In this document: piece by piece, positions 19,004-30,923 of the stretch
Layout: the number at the start of each line of letters is the position of its first letter
Numbering within the stretch: the first letter of the stretch is position 1
NCBI RefSeq assembly: GCF_964204645.1
Contig: NC_134027.1
Coordinates: forward strand, 14,246,485-14,310,484
Length of the DNA stretch: 64,000 nt
From: Tubulanus polymorphus
Lineage: Eukaryota; Nemertea; Palaeonemertea; Tubulaniformes; Tubulanidae
Direction: 5' to 3'
Position numbers and translations under genes: made by a program
Notes under the pieces: model-generated
Seen by the model: only the letters and a program-made list of their open reading frames with translations
What the model was told of the DNA's origin: nothing
Database searches by the model: none

Positions 19004-20876
19004 TCTTTTTCACACCGGATCTTACTGAAAGGATATAAACAACTGCAACTTACTTTCACTGTCGGTGAAACCATTCTGTATCACAAGTACTACGCTGCAT
19101 AGACAAACACTGTACGTGATATTAATCAGAATTGCACTGTTTACTCACTGTGAGCCTCTAAACATCGAAATTTAAGCCCGATTCAAACAGTATCCATCTA
19201 CGTATGTGTATTGCCTACGTGTCATTCCCACAGCGCGTCAGTGCGTCTGTTTGTGTCAGTGTCCATATAAGCAGTGATAGAGCTGGTGTACTAGATCTGT
19301 AGTTTTTTAGTATCTTTATATATATGTGGCGCACTGAATGGGGTCAGTCTCGAGTGAACGCAACTGAGGAATTTTTGTGCCGCATATACAAGCAATAGCA
19401 TCCTTGCAGTAACTTCGCTGGATAGAGCTAATGAATGCAGCTACGGTATCTATACGCGCGAGCCTGGATGGCTATATTCTGTTAGCATTACAATATTCCT
19501 TGACGGATTTTCTTGAAACTTTTGTGAGATGTACGGATCACAGGTACCTTGAGGTAAGTCGAAGGGATCTTTGATTGGGGACCCCGTTCACCCACCAGGG
19601 GGCGTTTTACTTTTGAAAATTCTGACATCGAAAAGTTACTCTGTGAGAACAATTTTTGTCTTTGAGTTTTCAGCTTCGGCCGAGCACGAAAGTTGTTCAT
19701 AACAGCCTGGAGGCTAAAAAACTCAATGGCACGCCCTATCTGCGATTAACCGTTTGGGCTCTACGGGCTCGAAAATGGGCCCCCAAATTTTTTAATGAGA
19801 TTTTTGCTCCTAGCTCCTTAACCAGTGGAGATAGAATTGTGTTTGCAACGAGTGACCAGTAGCCCTTGCGAAGACGCTTGTATCGATGTATGGTATAACT
19901 ATATAGCTCATATAGTTCGCCAGTAGCGCCACCTATAAGACGCTGGAATACACATTTTCATCTATATCAATTAAGGGTATCAATGGATTTCTATAAAAAT
20001 TGATACACATGTACCTGGTTACTAAACGAAACGAACCCTCATATGATTAGTTCCCATTTTAACAACTAGGGTGCGTAAATTTTGAAAAATCGATTTCAGC
20101 ATCCATTTTTCGCATTTAATGCGGTCTGTTTATTGTGAAAATCACAAAACTTGGTATAAGTACAAAGACATGTGTGTAATATGCCATCCTGCATAGATAG
20201 TTCATACAACTGCCACCAGGGGACTGTGAAAACAACGATTTTTGCTCCTAGGTGCTTAACCGTTGGCGATAGAATCGAGGTTGCAATGTGTGGTTAGCAG
20301 CCCTTTTCAAGATACTTGAAGTGATGTATGGTTTAAGTAGGTAACTTATATGGTTCTTCAGGAGCGCCACCTACAATTTGCTGGAAATACATTTTTATTC
20401 ATATCTACTAAGCGGATAAAGGGATTTCTATGAAAATTGATACACGTATACCTGGATATGAGATACAACTAACCCCTCACATAATAAGTTCCTATTCTAA
20501 CCAGTAGGAGGCGTACATTTCTAAAACTCATTCTAACATCCGTTTCCTTACGTGTAATTCAGTCATTTTATGATACACCTAAACAAAAACCTGGTGTGAG
20601 TACATATACATAAGTATAGTACGCAAACCGCCAAAATTAGTTCATACAACTGCCACTGGGGAATGGTAAAAAATACTGTATCTTCGCTATTCTCGATTTC
20701 CTCTAAACTTGGTACATAAGTACTTTGCGCGTGGTAGCCCTTGTGGGTCAACGTATCCATGTCATAAGTTGACCCCTAGGTGGCGTTCCTTTCGGTGAAA
20801 TGTTTGCATGCACCCTTGTACGACATTGTATCCAGCAAGGCAGAAACCCATTATCGCTGCTTTGCAGCTATATTTA
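18839..20876. repeat. Dispersed repeat copy C (near full length)
   Basis: It starts with (ATT)n and two hairpins (18859-18885 and 18918-18944), continues through TTCTTTTTCACACCGGATCT, and ends AACCCATTATCGCTGCTTTGCAGC. Within it, a ~0.3-kb module (ACTCATATGG...GCGCCACCTA...GATACACATGTACCTGG) is present twice in diverged form (about 19880-20200 and 20340-20560), so the unit has internal duplication. It contains no convincing protein frame. Confidence 0.85.
18859..18944. repeat. Two hairpins (copies 2 and 3) in tandem
   Basis: Two identical 27-bp hairpins with 10-bp stems at 18859-18885 and 18918-18944 are separated by TATTGTATTCCTGCTG(ATT)n, suggesting local duplication of the unit boundary. 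Confidence 0.85.
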
Positions 20877-22450
20877 GGGTTTCTGCTGCCTTCGCAGAAA
20901 CCCTATTGTATTCCTGCTGATTATTATTATTATGATTATTATTATTATATTCTTTTTCACACTGGATCTTACTGAAAGGATAAAAACAACTGCAACTTAC
21001 TTTCACTGTCACCAAACCATTCTGTAACACAAGTACTATGCTGCATTGACAAATACTGTATATAATATTAATCAGAATGCCACTGTTTACTCACTGTGAG
21101 CCTCTAAACATCGAAATTTAAGACCGATTCAAACAGTATCCATCTACGTATGTGTATTGCCTACGTGTCTTATTCCCACAATACTGCAGTACGTGTATTT
21201 GAGTGCGTATCCGTATATGCAGTGATAGAGAGCCCTGTTCTAGATCTGTAGTAAAAAGTATTTTTATCACTCTACGAGTCGATTGTTTTGCCGTTGAAAT
21301 AGGACATTCTCGAGTGAACGCAACTGAGGAATTTTTATAGCCTTGTTTGTGCCGCATATACGTACGTACAAGCAATAGCATCCTTGCAGTAACTTCCCTG
21401 GATAGAGCTAATGAATGCAGCTATCGATACGCAAGAGCCTGGATGACTTTATTCTTCTGCTAGCATTACAATATTCCTTGACGGATTTACTTGAAACTTT
21501 CGTGAGATGTACGGAGCACAGGTACCTTGAGGGATCTTTGATTTGGGACCCCGTTCACCCACCAGGGCGTGTTTTACATTTGAAAATTATGACATCGAAA
21601 AGTTACTGTGAGAAAATTTTTTGTCTTTGACTTTTCAGCTTCGGGCGAGCACGAAATTTGTTCAGGCTAAAAAAGTGAATGGCACGCCCTATCTACGATT
21701 AACCGTTTGGGCTCTACGAGCTCGAAAATGGGCCCCCAAATTTTTTAATGAGACTTTTGCTCCTAGCTCCTTAACTGTTGGAGATAGAATCGTGGTTGCG
21801 ACGAGTGATCAGTAGCCCTTGCGAAGACGCTTTTATTGATGTATGGTATAACTATATTACTCATATGGTTCTCCAGTAGCGCCACCTATAAGACGCTGGA
21901 ATACGCATTTTCATCTATATCGACTAAGGGTAGTAATGGATTTCTTTAAAAATTGATACACATGTACCTGGTTACTAAACAAAACGAACCCCTTATATGA
22001 TTAGTTCCCATTTTAACCACTAGGGGGCGTAAATTTTGAAAAATCGATTTCAGAATCCATTTTTCGCATTTAATGCGGTCTGTTTATTATGAAAATCACA
22101 AAACTTGGTATAAGTACAAAGACATGTGTAATATGCCATCCTGCATAATTAGTTCATACAACTGCCACCAGGGGACCTTGAAAACAATGATTTTTGCTCT
22201 TAGGTCCTTAACCGTTGGCGATAGAATCGAGGTTGCAATGTGCGCATAGTAGCCCTTTTCAAGATACTTGTATTTATGTATGGTTTAAGTAGGTAACTCA
22301 TATTGTTCTCCAGGAGCGCCACCTACATTTTGCTGGAAATGCATTTTCATTGATAGCTACTAAGCGGATGAAGGGATTTCTATAAAATTGATATACATGT
22401 ACCTGGATATAAGATACAACGAATCCCTAACATAATTAGTTCCTATTCTA
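20877..22450. repeat. Dispersed repeat copy D (3' truncated)
   Basis: It begins directly with the hairpin (20877-20903), joined to the end of copy C without a spacer, and follows the consensus until about 22450. There it jumps to sequence from the unit's own 5' third (AACACCTAAGCAGTAGTGTT). That jump supplies an uninterrupted version of the Sola-like insertion site. Confidence 0.8.
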
Positions 22451-23377
22451 AACACCTAAGCAGTAGTGTTACTTTTATCTGTTCTACAAGTCGATTGTTT
22501 TGCCATTGAATTGGGACATTGCTCGACTGGATGCAAATGAGGAAATACTCCGCGTGTTTTTTCACGAATCATCGTTACAAAAGCACCGTCAGGACGTAAA
22601 CATCGAAAATTTAGCCCCATTCAATGGGGCGACATGTTTCTCGAATCGTCATCCCGTAATCAACCCGCAGGCCGATTGTCACTTCGATTATCAATTCAAG
22701 TATAAATGAACTAATTTATTGCCGCAGACTTCACATTCAGCCGCGGTCTTCAAACAGTAAATTCTAACAATAGCCCATTTTCCTCATCAAATCATACTAC
22801 GAATCGACTTGTGTCACTACATCATTGTTCCGGGGATCAGCTGTGAGTTTCTCCTCATCATGAGAATCAAATCGAGTACAAATTAATTTATTACTACCAC
22901 TGATTTGGCTGCAGGCTTCAAGGAGTTAGTTTAACAATACCTATTTTTCTTTACCAAATTAACCGTGTATTTACTAAGATAAATCTTTAGTGTATCATAA
23001 GTCGTAGGCCTAAACTAAACACGCCGAAGTCGTAGGCCTAAACTAAACACGCCGAAGAGATATAGCGGAGAAAAGCTGTTGTGTCGACGAGGTATCAAAA
23101 TAAAAGAACATATTACTGTATTCATCAGCGGGCTTCAACCTCTATATCAATACCATCAATACTCTATATTTCCTACAGTGCATACCGATCATTGTCAAAT
23201 GCACAAGGTATTTTCTAAATACAAGTATATAACACACTCCTATCCGTATGCTGGACTCACACTTGTCATTCGGAGTAAGCGTTTGCTGTGGGGCAAAGGA
23301 GATCGTTCGCTGTGACGGTTGAAGTGTTTATCGAGTTTTACGCAACCTTAAGGCTTTAGGCCTACCGGTACTGAGCT

Positions 23378-24474
23378 GTGTTGTCATATCGCGGAAAGAC
23401 GGAATCGCGGAATTTTCCAAAAACGCGGAATTTCTTCATAAACGGGTTTTCCCACAGGGATACCCACTGTCGGACAGGGCACCGGACCCAGCTTTTCAAC
23501 ACTGGGAATTAGTATTTGATAATTTATTATATCGCTAGTCAACAATAATGGAGAACCTAGGCAATACGTGCTTTGCGAATTCAGTGATACAGAGTATCGC
23601 TGCATTAACTGAATGAATACAAATCGATGGTACGTAAACGTAGGATTTGTGACACCATGGGTCATTCTCAAGGACTCACTTCCGAGTTAAGATTTGACTC
23701 TGGTCTCTGGATTTAAAACATCGGAAATGAATTGATTCTAAGTGACTCAGAGTTAACTCACAACTGTGGAACTGGATCGATGTCAGACGAAAATAAATAT
23801 ACATTATGTATATTTCATTCTGGTTTAGGATTGTTCATGCGTGTTGTGTGTCTACATTGTTGTTATACGCGAAGAATGTGGTTTATCTTTTAGAATTAAA
23901 TGATATGAAAGATTATAAAATGGTTTCGTTTTTTTAATGTTTACTTTGTGACTGCTATAACATATATGTTCCTATGCTGATTATTTGGATCAAAAGAATC
24001 TTATTCGTACCAGTACTGGACGACCGTAAAATTATAATGATTTCAAAGGAATTGGAACCGGTACTTGTTTGGTCGTAGGATTTCGTGTTTGCAACCATCT
24101 ACAACTACAGTCCGACACCGCGAACGTGCTCAATATTTATCTGATAATATTCGTTTCTGAAGTTCTCAAAAAGTCGATGAACTTCGATAGCCGAAGTTTG
24201 CCTAGTAGAAATAGACATTAGGTGCCTGGTCTCTTTCACCTCACTTGATTCTGACTTCTTCTACAGGTGGCAGCCAGTCAACGGTATCGTAATATAATGA
24301 TTCCATATAAAATTGCCTGCAAATAATGGGATTCGAACCTTAGTCGTTGCATCGATCGGTCCGGTGCCCTGTCCGACAGTGGGTATTAACCCGTTTACTA
24401 TTTAAAGTAAAAATGAAGAAATTCCGCGTTTTTGGAAAATTCCGCGATTCCGTCTTTCCGCGATATGACAACAC
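23378..24474. mobile_element. Non-autonomous long-TIR element carrying a captured gene fragment
   Basis: The ends begin GTGTTGTCATATCGCGGAAA and are inverted and identical for about 62 bp; a second inverted block (CCACTGTCGGACAGGGCACC) follows after an indel, so the TIRs reach about 110 bp. GGTACTGAGCT (11 bp) lies on both sides (23367-23377 and 24477-24487). The sister copy at about 46810-46830 reads across the empty site. Long TIRs with an 11-bp TSD resemble Mutator-like elements; a two-base CG remainder on the right side leaves the exact boundary open. It encodes no transposase, so it would need help in trans. Confidence 0.75.
23548..23616 (+). pseudogene. Ubiquitin-specific protease Cys-box fragment
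   Basis: A 22-codon frame contains NLGNTCFANSVIQSI. This matches the N-terminal Cys box of USP/UBP deubiquitinases (NLGNTCFMNS-type), including the nucleophilic Cys. It ends in TGA, and a splice-donor-like GGTACGT follows at about 23629. No His box or other USP exon is seen nearby, so this is a fragment, probably captured by the surrounding element. Confidence 0.7.
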
Positions 24475-25081
24475 CGGGTACTGAGCTTTACTCTCTCAAA
24501 CAATCACAGTATGATTGTTGCGTTTATTAACGGACTGATTGGATTGAACTTCAAAACAAAATTTATGATATTTAGGAGGGTTGTTATTCAATAGGCATAT
24601 GACCAATCTGTCCGGATGTTAGGCCTACGCATATACATAGGCTTACATAGGCTAGTAGCCTCTACTAGGTTAAAGCTAAGTTCACTGTATAGGAGGAATC
24701 AGATTTATTAAAATGCATGTTAATTAGTGATTAACTGGTTCTGACTTGCAAGGATCAATCACAATTATAAATATTTCCGTCGAGTACTATACCCTTTCCT
24801 ATGGTTTTTGCCAATATTTTCTAAATTTGGATTGATCGCCAATGGTTTTTCTATACGACCCCGCCCTGCGGTATTGCATTTTTTTTCTTGGCGTTCTCGC
24901 AGTAGAACGCGCTGGATTTTTTCGCCGTAAAAAATCTGGGAATTAGGATATTAGGGAGTTTTCACTCTCATAACGGTGAGTCCGTTCGGTTTGGGGGTTA
25001 TCCCTGGTTTCTATTTTTCCGTAAGAATTTTATTTACAAATAAAATTTGATTGAATTGAATTGATTTGTGACAGGATAATT

Positions 25082-27284
25082 ATGCCACCCCCTCCTAAGG
25101 GTCAACATCGTGGCGGGGAGGGATGCGGGCATTTGTTTGGCGCCTGGGACAACCACGATTCGTGTGCGTCGTGCAGCATAATATGTGCAAGGAGCAATCC
25201 TTGCAATATTTGCGAGGTGTGGTCCGAGGCTTCGGGCCGATAAGGCTCTTAAACTAAGAGATCGTCGTCGAGTTAGTAGGGATTCGTCGGTTTCGGCCAA
25301 CCGACGTTTCTAATCCTGTTTCTTATCGTAAAGCGGAGTGGTCGCCGGTCGTTCTGGTACGATCGGCTTCCCAACTCCTTCACCGGGGAGGAACGCTGGT
25401 TCACCGGCACCGGCCTCCGGTCATTCACCGGTCTCTGGTCGTTCACCGGTTCGGCCAGTTTGGCCGGTTCAGACTACATGTTCGAAACCGAGCGCGCGCC
25501 GCGGTAGTCGGGAACGGCCCACACCGGGTCCGGGTCGGGCATCGGTCCGGTTCGGTCCGGTTCAAGGCACCGGTCCGGTCCAGACGTCGTCCGGTTCAAA
25601 ACATCCGGTACGTTCATCGTCTGATTCTGAACGTCGCTCCGGGGATAGAGCTCGCTCTCCCACTAGATCTAGACGCCGTGAGCTTAATAAACGAGCAAGA
25701 TCTCCTTCTCGCAGATCAAGGTTTGATCGCGAGAGGGACTACGATCGTTATTGTCGGAAGTTTCGCCGTCGGTCTTCTCATCGTTCGTCGACGTCGGTTA
25801 GCGATGAAGGCGATTCTTCTAGTAGGTCTCGATCCCGTTCGAGGGACCGTCACCGAAGTCGGCATGATCGTCGGGATACTGGAAAATTCCTGACTCAGAA
25901 GGATTTCCATGTATTTGAAGAGAAAATTTTAAACTTGTTATCTTCGTCGCAACAGGTTGCTGCAACCTCTACAACAGGTAAGCCTATTCCTGATTGTCCG
26001 GTTAGAAGTTCGCCAGCCCACTCAGTTCTTCGGAATTCTGACTCTGAATTCCTGGATGCTGCGGTAGGGTCTGATTTCAATGAGGATCCGGTCCCAGAAG
26101 CGGCAATTCCTTCTGGGGTCGTTCCTGTCGCGAGCAATTGTGGGTTGCCCCAGACGATGGGGGCTTCCCTGGCTCGCCATGTATCTCCGTCCCGTTCAGT
26201 TTTATCCGAACCAGCGGGGGACATGCCATTTAGAGCGATGATAAGTGAGTTCTTTGTCAAGCACGGGGCAACTTGCGCTAAGCCCACAGCAGCTCCTCTG
26301 GTCGGTGAGTCAATGGAAGCTTATCGCCCTCCGGACTCCGATCTTAACGTTTTACGGGAATCGTCAGCAGTTTCGAGAGAATGGGCTCGATTGGATACGC
26401 AATTATGGGGTGAATGTCGGCCTGGAACATTTTCATTTCCCCCTCCAGAACGGGGTATGAAATCTGGGAAATATTTTAGTTCAACCGATCCACCTATAGG
26501 CGCATTTCGCTCGGCGTATTACGCAACTCCAGGTGCTGTGGATCACAGTCATAACTGCCTGGATGCTGATTATACTTTGATCAGCCCGGATACTGTTACA
26601 GCACAGTCGGGTATTCGTTTGCCTAAGTCCGGTTTGGTGGCCATGACGTTAATCCTGGACAATCTTACCAGAGTTGGTTCGTTTCAAGATATGGCACTTA
26701 AGGTGTTGACGGGTGAGCTTCGCGAGACTCACGCCGCCGTTCATGCGGGCTCGGACCCAGAGTCAGTTGCCCTAAAACTGGAGGGAATGGACCAGATTAT
26801 CCAATCTTTGGCTCGGTCTGTTTCGCATGTAATTCCGTTGTCGGTTCGGGGTCAGGCTAATCTTATGTTAGCCTCCCGTCAGTCAGTGATGGACTCCAGT
26901 TCCAAAACTCGTCTACCGAATATGGTGTCCAATGCTTTGCTGAGAGCCCCATTGGGGACGTCTTCACGTCTCTTCTCCAGTTGGTGCGCTCCCGTTTCCG
27001 CAGAGCTGAGGAAGATTCAGGAGGTTCAGGCCAATTCCAACTCCCGAACTCCGTGGAAAAAGCGTTCTGGTCCGACGCCGGCGGCGCAAGGTTCGGCACG
27101 GACGCAAACAGGACCATCTCAAACTTCAGCGCTTTCTCAGGCGGCTTCGGATGCCGGTTGGAGAACTAGCGCGCAACTTCAACAATCGTGTCAAGCCTCG
27201 CCCAGTCGTAATAGTTCCGGTTCGTATCGAGGCAAGGGGAAGGCTCCAAAAAGGGGCTCTTCCTTTCGGAAAAACTCGAAATGA
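25082..27284 (+). pseudogene. DIRS Gag-like protein, frameshifted N-terminus
   Basis: ATG 25082 opens a frame with a Cys cluster (CGHLFGAWDNHDSCASC, CNICEVW) of the sort found at the start of DIRS Gag proteins. It shifts frame near 25240 and 25311 and continues as a 648-codon frame to 27284. That part has a Pro/Ser/Arg-rich region, an SR-repeat segment (SRSRSRSRDRHRSRHDRR, about residues 158-178 of that frame) and a conserved C-terminal half ending in a basic tail. Gag would coat the RNA intermediate. It overlaps the next frame by about 130 bp. The SR-rich stretch could be mistaken for a splicing factor, but the neighbours fix its identity. Confidence 0.7.
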
Positions 27285-29219
27285 ATTCTTGGGACCAGTG
27301 GGAGGTTGTCTGCAGAAGGCAGCAACCCACTGGTCCGACCTTTTTGGAGATGGTTGGCCCTCCCGGGTCGTCTCTCGTGGCTACCGTCTCCGTTTCCTAA
27401 GGCGACCGCGCCTGACGAGGTCACCTCCCGACATGCGGCCAAAACAAGGTCAGGAGGCCTTAATCTCTCCGGCTCTCAAGGAATTGGCCGAGAAGGGAGC
27501 GATAGAACCAGTTTGCAACGAAACTTCTCCCGGCTGGTTTTCTAGAATATTCATGGTACCAAAGGCCACAGGGGGTCAACGGACAGTGATAGATCTGCCA
27601 TCCCTCAATCGGCACCTAGACATTCCAAGGTTCCGGATGACCAAGCCCAAGGACGTGATTCAAGGGCTCCGTCCGGGTCAATGGGCGGCTTCGTTGGACC
27701 TGAAAGATGCTTACTTTCAGGTTCTAATTCACCCAAAATCTCAGTGATTTCTCAGGATAAAGTGGAAAGGCCGCCGGTTCCAATTCAGGTCTCTTCCATT
27801 TGGCCTCAGTACGGCCCCGTGGGTTTTCACCAAGTTGGTCAAGTCAGTTCAGAAGGTACTTCAGTCAAGGGGTGTTTGTTTACCTCAACGACTGGTTAAT
27901 AGTCGCGAATTCGGCTCAGGAATGTCGGGAGGCAATGACCTCAGTCTTGGACTTAGTCCATCAGCTAGGGTTCCGCGTAAACAGGGAAAAATCTCAGTTG
28001 ACGCCGGCCCAACAGTTCACTTATCTCGGCATGGACTTCGATCTCCGAATCGGCAAAGTCTTTCCGTCTATGGCTCGAGTAGCCAAACTTCAAGAAGCTG
28101 TAGCGGGAGTGTCCACAACCCCGGGAACAGCTCGTTACTGGTCACGGCTTCTAGGCTCCATCAGCTCCATGGGTCTGGTGGTGCCCTTAGGCCGCCTCAG
28201 AAGCAGGCGCTTGCAACAATATTGGAAGGTCTTCTGGTCTCAGTCAAAGGGCAACTGGGAGGCCTTGATTCCCGTACCTCCAACCGATCTAAGTCCGGAT
28301 CTTCAGTGGTGGGCGGCAACTACGAATCTTCGGCTCGGGGTGTCACTAGCCCCGTTAGAGGCTCCAGTTCGTGTATTCACGGATGCCAGTCACCAAGGAT
28401 GGGGGGCACATCTGGAGAACCGAGTCAAAGCCGGGAGATGGTCTCGCTACGAGGCCACCAACCACATAAATTTCCTAGAAATGCTGGCTGTGTGGAAGGC
28501 CCTGAAGTTCTTTCACAGGAGAGTGGAGGGCCACCACGTTTGGTTAGCCACAGACAATTCAACAGTGAGGGCTTACCTTCAGAACCAAGGGGGCACTCAC
28601 TCAGAAACCCTCACAGGTCTGTCGGCCGAAATTCTTCTTTGGTGCCAGACAAAGGGCGTGTCCCTGACTGTGGCACATGTTAGCAGGGAAAAGGAACGTG
28701 ATGGCCGATGCTCTGTCTCGTCGAGGTCAGGCTATTGCGACAGAATGGGTTCTCCACCAAGAAGTAGCCGATCGGGTTCGGGGCATGTTTGGCAATCCGC
28801 TGCTGGATCTGTTTGCCACCCGGTTCAATCGGAGAAGTCCTCTGTTTGTGTCCCCGTTTCCAGACGCGGAAGCGTGGGGGGTCGATGCCTTCTCTCTGGA
28901 CTGGTCGGGGATGCATGCGTATGCGTTCCCGCCCACGCCAGTCCTGCCGGGCTTACTGGATCAAATAGAGAGATCAGTCAATTGCAACATAGTTCTGGTA
29001 GCACCATGTTGGCCGGCTCAGAAATGGTTCCTACCACTTCTCAACCTACTGTGCGACAACCCCAGGATTCTTTCGAATTTCCCATCGCTTCTGTCTCAGG
29101 GGAACTTTCGGCATCATCCAAACAGCCAGTGGTTAAATCTGATCGCCTGGCCATTGTCCAGCGATCCTTGTCAGCTCAGGCTTTTCAGAACAGGCTGCCT
29201 CCTTTATCGCAGGTTCTAA
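27151..29219 (+). pseudogene. DIRS reverse transcriptase-RNase H-methylase-like polyprotein
   Basis: The fingers and palm begin with GAIEPV...GWFSRIFMVPKATGGQR and LDLKDAYFQVLIHP. A TGA at 27745-27747 interrupts the frame, which then continues with KWKGRRF and LPFGLSTAPWVFTKL. After a frameshift near 27870 the active-site motif reads YLNDW, where the family has YLDDW, so a catalytic Asp is lost. RNase H follows: FTDAS (about 28377), LEML, ATDNST. After another shift near 28680 comes MADALSR. The last part (DLFATRFN, LFVSPFPD, YAFPP, LVAPCWPAQKWF) matches the DAM-methylase-like region characteristic of DIRS elements. Confidence 0.85.
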
Positions 29220-30205
29220 GCGGCCATCAACAAGTACCATTTACGATGCCAAATGGAGTCATTTTGCGGATTGGTGTGCTGCAGGGGAAATTGATCCATG
29301 CTCACCCTCTGTAGCTCAATTGGCAGATTTTTTACTGCACCTATTTGTAGTAAAAGGTTTGCAGGTCATAACTATTAAAGGTTACCGCTCCGCGATTTCT
29401 CATACATTGCGTGCTTCTGGATGGCCAAATGTAGCAGGGGATCATCGGATATCCCAGCTGGTTGCAGGGTTTTCTATTTCCCGGCCTCGGGTACCAAGGA
29501 CAGTTCCACCATGGGATCTGTCTTTTATTTTGAAGAAGTTAATGGAGGCTCCATTTGAACCTCTTTCAGCAGGGTCATTTGCAAATTTGTCAAAAAAGAC
29601 TGTATTTTTACTGTTCTTGGCTTGCTCGGCCCGTCGCTCTGAGATTCATGCGCTTTCAGTCCGACAAGGTCATATTGTCTTTAACCCAGCGAAGGAATTT
29701 GTTTCGCTGCGGCCTGCTTTGGAATTTTTGGCAAAGAACCAACGACCAGGCTCGGTTGGGCGTCAATGGCGAATTGAAGCCCTAAAACATCGAGTGGAAC
29801 CGGGCATCCCGGACAGGACTTTATGTCCTGTGCGGGCGTTGTGTTTCTATTTAGATCGCTCTGCTTCATGGAGGGGTTCACGGGAGCGATTATTTATTCC
29901 GCTGCTGGATCACCTAAAGGTGATATTTCACGGGACACAGTGGCCCGATGGGTCTCTTCACTGATCAAGGACATTTTATTGAAGGAGAATCTTTCCTCGG
30001 AGGGAGTGGTTTCTCATCAAGTGAGGTCTATGGCTACTTCCTGCGCAGCCTTTTCGGGTGCTCCGTTGGAGAAAGTCTGTCGGGCCGCCTTTTGGTATCC
30101 TCCATCGACATTCACGTAATTTTATTTACGGGATGTTTCAGGCCAGTTAGGCTCATTAGCTTCACTTGGTCCTGTTGTCATGGCTCAAGGTGTCCGTTCT
30201 TTCCG
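29165..30205 (+). pseudogene. DIRS tyrosine recombinase (YR), broken
   Basis: The frame opens in overlap with the end of the preceding gene. It has a SAM-like core-binding domain (TSTIYDAKWSHFADWC, VITIKGYRSAISHTL) and a catalytic domain with the first Arg in ARRSEIHAL. A one-base shift near 29900-29930 moves the reading to a second frame, which holds the HxxR motif (SHQVRSMA). A TAA at about 30118-30120 lies just before the expected tyrosine motif (FYLRDV). YR inserts the circular DNA intermediate and replaces integrase in DIRS elements. Two independent breaks make this copy inactive. Confidence 0.8.
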
Positions 30206-30545
30206 ATCGGACCCTTTAGTGTAGAATATTTATGTTGCATTATCAGGATCACAGGGGGTGTATCCTTGTACATAGTTTGGGCTCATATCTGCAAGTATTA
30301 ATTTCGCAAAATTCTAGGGGGGGCCCCTGAGCTGGACGGACTCACTGTGGCCAACCGGTCTTCCCTGTGCTACAGTGCTCCATTCCGTGCTTGGGTAAGT
30401 GCTCTCTTTTTCCCTCTTACCTTGCGTTTGAGCGGTGGTTTTTCTATCTACCTATCCCACCATCCTTGTGCTAGGCTAGTCTAGCAAAAACCATAGGAAA
30501 GGGTACAGTACTCGACGGAAATATTACAATTTTTGGAACTAAAAT

Positions 30546-30800
30546 TTGTATTTCCGAGTAGTACTTACCCTTTCCAATGGTGGGAATCCCGCCCACCTGC
30601 CCCGCATAGCTGTTTTTTTGGTCTGCTATGACGTAAAAAGATGGCGGATTTCGCCGGTGGCTAAATGCAATACCGCAGGGCCGGGTCGTATAGAAAAACC
30701 ATTGGCGATCAATCCAAATTTAGAAAATATTGGCAAAAACCATAGGATATGGTAAGTACTACTCGGAAATACAAATTTTAGTTCCAAGAATTGTAATTTT
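30546..30800. repeat. Second DIRS-type terminus with local inverted repeat
   Basis: 30526-30578 (TTTTTGGAACTAAAATTTGT, CGAGTAGTACTTACC) is repeated in reverse at about 30744-30795, with the DIRS end sequence (CAATACCGCAGG, AACCATTGGCGATCAATCC) between. It looks like an additional terminus next to the right end, perhaps a solo terminus of a related DIRS element. Confidence 0.6.
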
Positions 30801-30923
30801 ATCGCCAAAAATGAAGATTTTTTTGAAAATTTAGTCTGAGCAGACAGCTTTATAAGCCAGACTTTTCATTTGAGTTTTTTCATCATAAATGAAACTGGTA
30901 TTTCATTAATTCCTATGACTTAA

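Larger units (their letters stand above)
22546..24665. repeat. Inverted duplicate, left copy (interrupted 23378-24487)
   Basis: 22546-23377 plus 24488-24665 match the reverse complement of about 46605-47665 over about 1 kb. Shared landmarks include CCCCATTCAATGGGGCGACA, GATATAGCGGAGAAAAGC, GTCGACGAGGTATCAAAATA and ACCAATCTGTCCGGA. A 31-bp piece around 22990-23055 (TAGGCCTAAACTAAACACGC) is duplicated in tandem in this copy only. The function is unknown. Confidence 0.85.
24766..30545 (+). mobile_element. DIRS-type tyrosine-recombinase retrotransposon (decayed)
   Basis: Inverted terminal sequences are present. The left end (about 24766-24885: TATGGTTTTTGCC, TTGGATTGATCGCCAATGG, CTGCGGTATTGCAT) is matched in reverse at 30490-30545 and again at about 30655-30790. 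Between them lie a Gag-like gene, a reverse transcriptase-RNase H-methylase-like gene and a tyrosine recombinase gene in overlapping frames, the DIRS arrangement. There are no LTRs and no DDE integrase. Several stops and frameshifts make it inactive. Confidence 0.85.

Noticed and set aside
25338-27284. SR-rich splicing factor gene
   Set aside because: The SR segment lies within the Gag-like frame of a DIRS element flanked by its RT and YR genes and by inverted termini.
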